Below are positions 16,570 through 24,408 of a DNA stretch of 44,505 bases, piece by piece. Each line of letters starts with the position of its first letter. Positions within the stretch are counted from its first letter, which is position 1. The translations under genes and the position numbers were made by a program. Source of the stretch: Candidatus Zipacnadia bacterium (GTDB lineage Bacteria; Armatimonadota; Zipacnadia; Zipacnadales; UBA5352); contig JALGUJ010000028.1 of NCBI GenBank assembly GCA_029820945.1, positions 1-44,505 on the forward strand, in the 5' to 3' direction. A model generated the notes under the pieces. It was given only the letters and a program-made list of their open reading frames with translations. It was not told where the DNA came from and did no database searches.

Positions 16570-16928
16570 ATAGCGGCTCAGCCAGGTTGCCGGGAGACTG
16601 GCCTGCGGCGGTCCGCCGTGCCGGTGCCACTGCGCTCTGCGGGGCCCGGGAAGCTCCCGGCTCCTGGCTTCGCTCCGCCACCCGCCCCTGTCGTCCACCC
16701 ATCGGCCCGTCCGCGTGTCATGATCGTGGACCGCGAGCTTCACTTCGTCCCGGCACGTTCCCCGTGGGCGCATCATCAGCCGCGTCCAGCGGCAACGGCC
16801 ACCACGAGGGGTGAGCCGGGAAGGCCCCCGCCATGAACATTCTCCGCGCTTCAGGCGTTTGTGCTCCGGGAAGCGGCAGGTGGCGGGCTTTTCGCGCAGG
16901 CGCTGAATACAGGGCTGCCCGGAGTAGC
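16570..16928. other. Intergenic stretch upstream of cassette A
   Basis: No gene is supported on either strand. A weak GGAG site at 16920-16923 serves the following ATG. An open frame runs into the next gene from 16833, but its first 32 codons lack protein-like features and a ribosome site. Confidence 0.5.
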
Positions 16929-18488
16929 ATGAAGCCGACCACACCTGTTGTCCTCGCCCTGGTGGCGACGATCGCCATCTCACACGCGGCGCCCGTCCTG
17001 CCCTATGAGCAGGCCGAGTGGGACGTTCCCGAGAGTGCCATCGACAGGCATGTGCGGGCGGCACTGGACGAGCGGGGGATTACGCCTGCTCTGCCCTGCT
17101 CCGACGCGGTCTTCATCCGGCGCGTCTACATCGACCTCACCGGCGCGCTGCCCGAACCCGAGGTGGTGACCGAGTTCCTCGCCAGCACATCCCCCGACAA
17201 GCGCTCGGCGCTCATCGACCGGCTCCTCGCGTCCGAGGAGTTCGTGGACTACGCGACGCTGAAGTGGTGCGATGTGCTGCGCGTGAAGGCGGAGTTCCCC
17301 ATCAACCTCTGGCCGAACGCCGTGCAGGCCTACCACCGCTGGGTTCACGACGCCATCCGCGAGAACATGCCGTACGATGGGTTCGCCCGCGAGCTTCTGA
17401 CCTCGAGTGGCAGCAACTTCCGAGTCCCGCCGGTCAACTTCTACCGCGCCATGCAGGGACACGAGCCCTCCACCATCGCCTCGGCGGTCGCCCTGACCTT
17501 CATGGGAGCGCGCTACGAGGACTGGCCCGAGCAGCAGCGGAAGAACCTCGCCGCATTCTTCTCGCGCCTGGCCTTCAAGGGCACCGCCGAGTGGAAGGAG
17601 GAGGTCGTTTACGTCGATCCCGCGCCCTGCGACGCATTCGACGCGACCTTCCCCGACGGCACCACGGTGCGCATCGAGCCCGATCAGGACCCGCGCGAGG
17701 TCTTCGCCGACTGGCTCATTTCCGAGGACAGCCCCTGGTTCGCCCGGACCGCGGTCAACCGCGTGTGGTACTGGCTGATGGGCCGCGGCATCATCCACGA
17801 GCCGGACGACATCAGGCCCGACAATCCGCCCTCGAACCCCGAGCTGCTGGCCTATCTCGAGAGCGCTCTGGTGGAGGCGGAGTGGGACCTGCGAGAGATC
17901 TACCGCCTCATTCTGAACTCGCGGACCTATCAACAGTCATCGATAGCGCAGACTGACGATCCGGACGCGGAGGCGTTGTTCGCGCACTGCCTCGTGCGGC
18001 GACTGGACGCGGAGGTGCTCATCGACGCGCTGTGCTGGTTCGGCGGCGATGGCGAGACATATTCGAGTATGATCCCGGAGCCGTTTACGTGGATTCCGGA
18101 GTACCACCGAACCGTCGAGCTTGCGGATGGCAGCATCAGCAGCCAATTCCTGGAGATGTTCGGACGCCCGTCGCGGGACACGGGCCTGGCGTCCGAGCGC
18201 AACAACGAGCCGAACCAGGGCCAGTGCCTGCAGCTCCTGAACGCGAGGGACGTCCACCGCCGAATCGCGCAGAGCCGGAAGCTTCGGCAGATATTGAGAC
18301 GCTCGCGGGGCAAGCCCGGCGAGCTGATGCGCCTGCTGTACCTGACGCTGCTATCACGCGAGCCGACCGGGCAGGAGTTGGCGGCCGCCGCGCAGTACGC
18401 GCAGAGCGCCGGTTTGAAGCCCTATGACGTCATCGTGGACGTGGCGTGGGCGCTGGTCAACAGCAAGGAGTTCCTGTACCGGCACTAG
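16929..18488 (+). CDS. Exported DUF1549/DUF1553 protein, cassette A
   Basis: The product has 519 residues; ATG 16929 follows GGAG and begins a signal peptide (TPVVLALVATIAISHAAP). The DUF1549 part (~30-230) shows VFIRRVYIDLTGALPEPEVV and LASEEFVDYATLKWCDVLRV. The DUF1553 part (~250-519) shows DWLISEDSPWFARTAVNRVW, IHEPDDIRPDNPPSNPELL, the NSRTYQ motif and the usual end DVAWALVNSKEFLYRH. These proteins abound in planctomycetes and relatives, next to DUF1501 genes, often with a cytochrome-like PSCyt1 domain. That domain, with its CxxCH, is absent here. The function is not established. The gene starts a three-gene cassette that is repeated in inverse order at 24409-29640. Confidence 0.85.
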   Translation: MKPTTPVVLALVATIAISHAAPVLPYEQAEWDVPESAIDRHVRAALDERGITPALPCSDAVFIRRVYIDLTGALPEPEVVTEFLASTSPDKRSALIDRLLASEEFVDYATLKWCDVLRVKAEFPINLWPNAVQAYHRWVHDAIRENMPYDGFARELLTSSGSNFRVPPVNFYRAMQGHEPSTIASAVALTFMGARYEDWPEQQRKNLAAFFSRLAFKGTAEWKEEVVYVDPAPCDAFDATFPDGTTVRIEPDQDPREVFADWLISEDSPWFARTAVNRVWYWLMGRGIIHEPDDIRPDNPPSNPELLAYLESALVEAEWDLREIYRLILNSRTYQQSSIAQTDDPDAEALFAHCLVRRLDAEVLIDALCWFGGDGETYSSMIPEPFTWIPEYHRTVELADGSISSQFLEMFGRPSRDTGLASERNNEPNQGQCLQLLNARDVHRRIAQSRKLRQILRRSRGKPGELMRLLYLTLLSREPTGQELAAAAQYAQSAGLKPYDVIVDVAWALVNSKEFLYRH

Positions 18489-18562
18489 GGACGCGGCGCC
18501 GGCTGCGAGCGCAGCCGTGTCAGATGCAGGACGAGGTCGTGACTGCGAAGGGGCGACAGACG

Positions 18563-19915
18563 ATGGGCGGCATGAGCCGTCGGGAAGCGCTGAAGCTGGG
18601 TCTGCTCGGCGCCGCGGGGCTCACCTTCGGGCTTGGCGCGGGGCGATCCGCGAATGCGGCTGCGCCTGCTGCTTCGCCTGGCACAGCCGCGCAGGGCGCG
18701 GCTCCGGAGGCCAAGGCGAAGTCGGTCATTCAGATCTGGATGTGGGGCGGCCCAGCGCACACGGACACGTTCGACCCGAAGCCCGACGCAGGCTACGACT
18801 ACACCGGCCCGCTGAACGAGACGATCCCCACCAACGTGGACGGGATCCGTGTGAACGCGACGATCCCCCTGCTCGCCGGGCAGGCGGACAAGTACGCAAT
18901 CATCCGCAGCATGACCCACGGCGTGAACGCGCACGAGACCGCGTCGTACATCGTGCAGACGGGGCGCTGGCCCGGCCGGCTGGTCTTCCCGTGCGCCGGA
19001 GCGGTCGTCTCGGTCTTCAGGGGCTACGATCACGGTTACGACGGGATCGTCGCACCCTACATCGTGCTCACGCAGCCCCAGGGCCGCTTCTCGGAGGCCG
19101 GCTTCCTCGGGCAGAAGTACAAGCCCTTCGCCACGGGCGGCGATCCCGCGAAGGAGCGCTTCGAGGTCGAGGGGATCGTCGCGCCCGGGATCACGGACGA
19201 GCGGCAGCTCGCACGGCGCGAACTGCTCGCCTCGCTGGACAGCCTGGGGCGCGCGATGCCCGGCAATCGGCACTTCGCCGTGCTCGAGGAGGCACAGGAG
19301 AGCGCCTTCGACCTGATACTGGGCGAGGCCCGCGACCTGTTCGATCTCAACAACGAGGGCGAGGAGCTGCGCGAGCAGTACGGGCGCAATACCTTCGGCC
19401 AGTCCTGCCTGATGGCTCGCAGGCTGGTGGAGGCGGGCGTGCCGTACGTCACGATCAACTACAAGGGCTGGGACACCCACAAGCAGCACTTCGAGACGAT
19501 GAAGCGGAAGCTGCCTGAGATGGATCAGGGCATGGCGACGCTGCTGCAGGACCTCTCGGAGCGCGGGCTGCTGGACACCACGATCATCTGGTGGAGCGGC
19601 GAGTTCGGCCGGACACCGCGGGTCATGTGGGCGCCCCCGTGGAACGGCGGCCGCGGCCACTACGGCGCATGCTTCTCGGCGGTGCTTGCCGGTGGCGGGT
19701 TCAAGGGCGGACAGGTGGTCGGCGCCTCGGATGAGAAGGGCGAGCAGGTCGTGGAGCGGCCGGTCTACCCGATCGACCTGATCGGGAGCATCTACGAGCT
19801 GATGGGGATCGACCCCACGGGACCGCTGCCCAACGCGCGCGGGCTGGACGCGTCCGTGCTTCCGTTCGGCGAAGAGGGCGTGAAGTCAGGCGGTCTTCTG
19901 CGGGAGATCATGTAG
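18563..19915 (+). CDS. Tat-exported DUF1501 protein, cassette A
   Basis: The product has 450 residues from ATG 18563 (GAAGGGG nine bases upstream); an in-frame ATG at 18524 has no ribosome site. SRREALKLGLLGAAGLTFGL is a twin-arginine signal, consistent with export in folded form. The DUF1501 core follows: KSVIQIWMWGGPAHTDTFDP, IIRSMTHGVNAHETA, GWDTHKQHFETMKRKLP, TTIIWWSGEFGRTPR and GGHYGACF-like GRGHYGACFSAVLAGGGFKG. The domain is related to the alkaline-phosphatase/sulfatase fold, and the conserved D/H residues in these motifs probably bind metal. Activity is unknown. It lies 74 bases after the DUF1553 gene and 16 before the next. Confidence 0.85.
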   Translation: MGGMSRREALKLGLLGAAGLTFGLGAGRSANAAAPAASPGTAAQGAAPEAKAKSVIQIWMWGGPAHTDTFDPKPDAGYDYTGPLNETIPTNVDGIRVNATIPLLAGQADKYAIIRSMTHGVNAHETASYIVQTGRWPGRLVFPCAGAVVSVFRGYDHGYDGIVAPYIVLTQPQGRFSEAGFLGQKYKPFATGGDPAKERFEVEGIVAPGITDERQLARRELLASLDSLGRAMPGNRHFAVLEEAQESAFDLILGEARDLFDLNNEGEELREQYGRNTFGQSCLMARRLVEAGVPYVTINYKGWDTHKQHFETMKRKLPEMDQGMATLLQDLSERGLLDTTIIWWSGEFGRTPRVMWAPPWNGGRGHYGACFSAVLAGGGFKGGQVVGASDEKGEQVVERPVYPIDLIGSIYELMGIDPTGPLPNARGLDASVLPFGEEGVKSGGLLREIM

Positions 19916-19931
19916 TCCAAGGAGTTCAGCG

Positions 19932-22274
19932 GTGAGGATGCCGAGACTGAGTGCCATCGTGGCGGCGATCCTGTGCGCGGCGGCCGCGTGGGGGCAGCGG
20001 GGCGACGCACACATCGGCTACGTCTACCCGGCCGGCGGGCAGCAGGGAACGACATTCGCGGTCACGATCGGCGGGCAGAACCTCCGCGGCCCCGAGCAGG
20101 TGCTGGTGTCGGGTGAGGGCGTTAGCGGCGAGGTGGTCGAGTGGGCGCCCCCCCTGCGAGGCAACAACCGGGGCATCGTTGCCAGGCACATCAGGGAGCT
20201 AATCAGGTTCCGCATGGCGGAGCTCGCGGCTCAGAACGGCCGCGGTGAGGCCCCCGATGCGGATGAGCTTGCCGCCAGAAGGGCGAAGCTGGAGGAGCTG
20301 CCTGATCATCCGCTGGCGCGAGGTCTCGACGAACTGAGCCTGGTCGAGCTGACCGACCGCTCGCGGATGCTCTTCAACCCCAAGGAGCAGGAGAACTCCC
20401 AGCTTGCCGAGACGGTGTACCTGGAGGTGACCATCGCCCCCGATGCGCCTCCCGGAGATCGGGAGCTTCGACTCGCGACCAAGTGGGGTCTGAGCAACCC
20501 GATGGTCTTCCAGGTGGGGCTGCTGCCCGAGACGCGCGAACGGGAGCCCAATGACCCCGCCCCGTCGAGGAACCCGCGCCTCGACGGGCTTCGCGAGAAG
20601 CCCGATCCGCTGCAGCTTCCCGTGTTGATCAACGGGCAGATCATGCCCGGTGACGTGGACCGCTTCCGCTTCATCGCCGAGGAGGGCGACCGGCTCGTCG
20701 TGCAGGCTCAGGCGCGCCACCTCGTCCCGTACCTCGCGGACGCCGTCCCCGGCTGGTTCCAGGCCACCGTGGCCCTCTTCGACGCGCAGGGCCGCGAGCT
20801 GGCCTTCCAGGATGAATACCTCTTCAACCCTGACCCGGTGCTCTACTACGAGGTCCCCGCCGGCGGGGAGTACCAACTGGAGATCCGCGACGCGATCTAC
20901 CGTGGCCGTCAGGACTTCGTCTACCGCGTCTCCGTCGGCGAGCTTCCGTTCATCGCGTCGATGTTCCCGCTGGGGGGGCAGGTTGGCGTGCCGACGAGGG
21001 TCTCCGTCGGCGGATGGCACCTGCCCGCGCAGGAGGTGACGCTGGATACCGAGGTGGAGGCCGGTCGCATCCATCGGGTCCAATGGGAGTGCTCGACCGG
21101 CTTGTGCAACCCGGTGCTCTACATGGTGGACGATCTGCCTGAATGCGACGAGGCCGAGCCGAATGACACCGCGAACGATGCCGGTCAGGTTGCGCTTCCG
21201 CAGGTCGTCAACGGTCGCATCGACGAGCCCGGGGACGTGGACATGTTCAGCTTCGAGGGACACGGGGGACAGACGGTCGTCGCAGAGGTCTTCGGGCGCA
21301 GGCTGAACTCGCCGATAGACTCGCTGGTGCGACTGATGGACGCCTCGGGGAGGGTGCTCGCGTGGAACGACGATTACATGGAGAAGGATGGCCACCTACA
21401 CATGGGCCCGGGACTCCTCACCCACTATGCGGACTCGTATCTGTTGGCGGAGCTGCCCACCGATGGCACCTACCGCATCGAGCTGTCTGATACTCAGGGC
21501 CAGGGCGGCGAGGCGTGGGGCTACCGCCTGCGGCTCAGCCCCCCGCAGCCCGACTTCGCGCTGCGCGTGACGCCCCCCAGCCTCGTGCTTGAGGCGGGCC
21601 GATCCGCCGCGCTTTCGGTGCACGCCAGACGCAGTCAGGGCTTCGAGGGGCCGATCGATGTCACGCTGGTCGATCCGCCGGCCGGCTTCACCATCGAGGG
21701 CGGGCACATCCCGGAAGGCCGGGGATGTGTGCGCATGACAGTGACCGCCCCGAAGAGCGCCGGCGCCGGGGCGATCGCGCTGGAGTTCGCCGGGCACGCG
21801 GAGATCAACGGAGAGACCGTCAGCCGCGTGGCGACGCCCGCGGAGAATCAGATGCAGGCATTCCTCTGGCGCCACCTGGTGCCCGCGGAGGAGCTGGTGG
21901 CCACCGTCAGGGGCGCCAGGCGCTGGATGCCGTCCTTTGAGGTGGCCTGCGAGCCGCCGCTGCTGATCCCGAGCGGCGGTACCGCCGAGTTACCGGTGAG
22001 AATTGCGGGTAATATGCCGGAGAAGGCGACGCCGCATCTGTCCTTGAGCCGCCCGCCGGACGGTATCTCGCTCAAGGAGTTCTCTCAGACTGAGGGTGAG
22101 CTGAGCCTGGTCATCGAGGCCAGCGAGAGCGCGCTTGAGCCGGGGTATGTCGATAACCTGATCGTGGACATCGAGGTCGCCTTTGAGCGCGAGGGTGAGG
22201 ACGGGAAGCTCAGAACGTGGAAGGCGCCGCTGGGTGTGCTTCAGGCGGTCCCCTTCGAGATCGTGGCGCAGTGA
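19932..22274 (+). CDS. Exported PPC-domain beta-sandwich protein, cassette A
   Basis: The product has 780 residues. GTG 19932 is preferred because AAGGAG (19919-19924) lies seven bases before it; the ATG two codons on is too far. After a signal peptide (LSAIVAAILCAAAAWG) comes an IPT/Ig-like domain (IGYVYPAGGQQGTTFAVTIG). Then follow two bacterial pre-peptidase C-terminal (PPC) domains: VLINGQIMPGDVDRFRF with GGEYQLEIRDAIY, and VVNGRIDEPGDVDMFSFEGH with TDGTYRIELSDTQ. The last ~230 residues form further Ig-like domains. No catalytic motif is visible, so a binding or scaffold role outside the cell is likely. It closes the three-gene core of the cassette. Confidence 0.8.
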   Translation: MRMPRLSAIVAAILCAAAAWGQRGDAHIGYVYPAGGQQGTTFAVTIGGQNLRGPEQVLVSGEGVSGEVVEWAPPLRGNNRGIVARHIRELIRFRMAELAAQNGRGEAPDADELAARRAKLEELPDHPLARGLDELSLVELTDRSRMLFNPKEQENSQLAETVYLEVTIAPDAPPGDRELRLATKWGLSNPMVFQVGLLPETREREPNDPAPSRNPRLDGLREKPDPLQLPVLINGQIMPGDVDRFRFIAEEGDRLVVQAQARHLVPYLADAVPGWFQATVALFDAQGRELAFQDEYLFNPDPVLYYEVPAGGEYQLEIRDAIYRGRQDFVYRVSVGELPFIASMFPLGGQVGVPTRVSVGGWHLPAQEVTLDTEVEAGRIHRVQWECSTGLCNPVLYMVDDLPECDEAEPNDTANDAGQVALPQVVNGRIDEPGDVDMFSFEGHGGQTVVAEVFGRRLNSPIDSLVRLMDASGRVLAWNDDYMEKDGHLHMGPGLLTHYADSYLLAELPTDGTYRIELSDTQGQGGEAWGYRLRLSPPQPDFALRVTPPSLVLEAGRSAALSVHARRSQGFEGPIDVTLVDPPAGFTIEGGHIPEGRGCVRMTVTAPKSAGAGAIALEFAGHAEINGETVSRVATPAENQMQAFLWRHLVPAEELVATVRGARRWMPSFEVACEPPLLIPSGGTAELPVRIAGNMPEKATPHLSLSRPPDGISLKEFSQTEGELSLVIEASESALEPGYVDNLIVDIEVAFEREGEDGKLRTWKAPLGVLQAVPFEIVAQ

Positions 22275-22327
22275 CACCGCCGGCCGGACCCTAACGACGC
22301 ACTGAGCCCAACGGTAAGGAGCGCGGC

Positions 22328-23428
22328 ATGAAAGCAACAGCCTCGAGAGAGTCCGGGCCGGACATGCAGGTGCACGAGATCCAGCGGGACGGCATGTGCG
22401 AGCTTTTCGTGACCCATGCGGGGGCGGGCATTGAGGGCCTGGAGCCGATGGCCCGCGAGCTGATGGCGGACTGGGGGACGGAGGTCGTGTGTGGGGAGTG
22501 CTTCACAGGCCCTCTGACGGGGCTCGAGCGCCCCGGCGCGGCGGCACTGGCGAACCTGATCGACCTCCCGCTGACGTGGGTCTTCGGAGGGAGTGGGGGC
22601 GACGGCCTCGGTGGAGTTCACCTGCGCGCGGTGAGCGGCGGCTGTGCGCGGATGCTGGAGCTTGACGGAGTGCCGCTCGGTATGCTCGTCGAGGGCGCCC
22701 ACGCGGATGAGGTCCTCCTGGCCGGCATCCACTGCACGGATGTCACCGCGTCGCGGACCGAGCAGGCGCGCGCGAGCTTCGAGCGCATCGAGGAGGGGCT
22801 GGAACTCGCGGGCATGGACTACAGCCATGTGGTGCGGACCTGGCTCTACCTCGACGATATCCTCTCGTGGTACGGTGACTTCAACGGCGTGCGCACGGCC
22901 TTCTACACCGAACGCGGGGTCTTCGACCGCCTGGTTCCGGCCAGCACGGGGATCGGTGGGAGCAACCCGTTCGGCGCAGCCATGATGGCCGGAGCGTATG
23001 CGGTACGGCCCAAGTCGCCCGGCGTGACGATCGAGGCCGTGCCATCGCCGCTACAGTGCCCGGCACTGGATTACGGCAGCTCATTCAGCCGCGCGGTCGA
23101 GGTCACGATGCCGGACATGAGGCGGCTGCTGGTCTCGGGGACCGCGAGCATCGACCCCGACGGCAGGACGGCGCATCGAGGCGATCTAATGGGCCAGACG
23201 GCCCTGACCTGCGACGTCATCGAAGCGATCCTCGAGTCCAGGGACATGGGCTGGGAGGACGTGACACGCGCGACCGCCTACGCGCGATTCGCCGAGGACG
23301 CCGGCGTGCTCGAGCGCCATTGCGCGGTGAGTGGGATGCCGCGGTTGCCGGTCGTGGTGGCCCAGAACACCGTCTGCCGCGACGACCTGCTCTTCGAGCT
23401 GGAGGTGGACGCGGTGCAGGCCCGGTAG
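22328..23428 (+). CDS. Rid (YjgF)-superfamily / chorismatase-like protein
   Basis: The product has 366 residues; ATG 22328 has AAGGAG eight bases upstream. The clearest signs are ASFERIEEGLELAGMDYSHV, VRTWLYLDDILSWYGDFNGV and RTAFYTERGVFDRLVPASTG, which match the two-domain FkbO/Hyg5-type chorismatases and related Rid proteins, as do RRLLVSGTASIDPDGRTAH and AILESRDMGWEDV in the second half. Chorismatases split chorismate into pyruvate and a dihydrodiol or hydroxybenzoate; whether the catalytic residues are kept cannot be judged by eye. It has no signal peptide, which is odd after three exported proteins, and is not paralleled in cassette B. Confidence 0.7.
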   Translation: MKATASRESGPDMQVHEIQRDGMCELFVTHAGAGIEGLEPMARELMADWGTEVVCGECFTGPLTGLERPGAAALANLIDLPLTWVFGGSGGDGLGGVHLRAVSGGCARMLELDGVPLGMLVEGAHADEVLLAGIHCTDVTASRTEQARASFERIEEGLELAGMDYSHVVRTWLYLDDILSWYGDFNGVRTAFYTERGVFDRLVPASTGIGGSNPFGAAMMAGAYAVRPKSPGVTIEAVPSPLQCPALDYGSSFSRAVEVTMPDMRRLLVSGTASIDPDGRTAHRGDLMGQTALTCDVIEAILESRDMGWEDVTRATAYARFAEDAGVLERHCAVSGMPRLPVVVAQNTVCRDDLLFELEVDAVQAR

Positions 23429-23474
23429 TGGCGCAGCGGACGTCGGGCGCTGCGCGACCACATGCAGTAGATCC

Positions 23475-23499
23475 AGGCCCGGCCGTGACGGCCGGGCCT
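23475..23499. terminator. Hairpin between the convergent cassettes
   Basis: AGGCCCGGCC, loop GTGAC, GGCCGGGCCT is a perfect 10-bp stem 47 bases after the Rid-like gene and before the convergent stop at 23647. It has only GTT after it on the plus strand. It may serve both directions. Confidence 0.55.
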
Positions 23500-23646
23500 G
23501 TTCGCCTGATCCGGCCGTCGCCGCGATCGCCTCGCGGCGTTGCGTCGAGGGTCCTTTGCGCTCCTGGACGGCCGGTTTCCCCGCGCCGCACGGGAGCAGA
23601 CCACGCTGTTACGGCCCGCGGCTCGCCGCGCTCTCGTTCCTCGGGG

Positions 23647-24390
23647 CTAGGGCGCCTGGAGCTGCAGCGGGGCGGCGAACGTGACGGTGAGGTCGATGTG
23701 GAACCTGTCCTCGGCGGTCACCTCGCGCCCCGCGTCCTCCATGATCGCCGGGAAGCGGATCTCGAAGACCGGGTTCTCCCACTGGCGGAGGTCCTGGATC
23801 ACGATATCCGCTGCCGCGCGCAGCTCGATCGTGACCGCATGATCAGTGGCCTTTGCCACCTCGATCCTGGCGCCCTCGCCGGCCCATATCTGGAATGTCT
23901 GCTCCTGCTGCTCCTGTGGGAGGCCCGCGATCCGCGGCTCGCCCTGGGGATGTGTGATCAGGACCTCAGCGCCCGCGTACTGCGTCACGGGCAGGAGGAT
24001 CGAGAGCTGGAGGCCGTTAAGGCGCATGGTCTGGCTCATGGCGAGGTCGTACTCGAGGCGGAGGCCCTGCGGCAGCGGCGTCACGCTCTCCGCAAACTCG
24101 ATGGCGCCGCCCTCGGTCTTGGGGATCGGGAGGGTGCCGACGATCCGCTTCCCGGCCTGATCCGGCAGGTCGCTGACCTCCGCCGTAGCGGTCTGCTGCG
24201 GCGCATGCTGCCAGCCGGGCCCGTGGGCGTTGAGCTCGATCGTGGCCAGCTCCGCGCCGCCTGCGCTGACCCGGACCAGTCCCGTCGTGTCCAGCTTCGC
24301 GGTCAGGGCCTCCTGCGCCCATGGCGTGCCCGACGGCACGAGCATGCAGGCGCCGACTAAGACGATCACTACTACCTGGGATCTCCTCAC
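23647..24390 (-). CDS. Exported protein of unknown function, end of cassette B
   Basis: The product has 247 residues. GTG 24390 has a strong AAGGAGG just upstream. A signal peptide (SQVVVIVLVGACMLVPSG, cut near WAQE) is followed by ~220 residues of alternating strands: LVRVSAGGAELATIELNAHG, LPQGLRLEYDLAMSQTMRLN, FEIRFPAIMEDAGREVTAED. The pattern suggests an all-beta sandwich, perhaps carbohydrate-binding or lyase-like, but I do not recognise the family. It begins 18 bases after the PPC-domain gene and is therefore probably the last gene of the cassette B operon. Confidence 0.7.
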   Translation of the reverse strand: MRRSQVVVIVLVGACMLVPSGTPWAQEALTAKLDTTGLVRVSAGGAELATIELNAHGPGWQHAPQQTATAEVSDLPDQAGKRIVGTLPIPKTEGGAIEFAESVTPLPQGLRLEYDLAMSQTMRLNGLQLSILLPVTQYAGAEVLITHPQGEPRIAGLPQEQQEQTFQIWAGEGARIEVAKATDHAVTIELRAAADIVIQDLRQWENPVFEIRFPAIMEDAGREVTAEDRFHIDLTVTFAAPLQLQAP

Positions 24391-24408
24391 GCTGTCGCCT
24401 CCTTGCGC

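Noticed and set aside
16321-17064. Minus-strand frame upstream of the recombinase fragment as its catalytic domain
   Set aside because: No serine active-site motif or recombinase-domain pattern is visible; the sequence is R/P/W-rich and a plus-strand frame is at least as protein-like.
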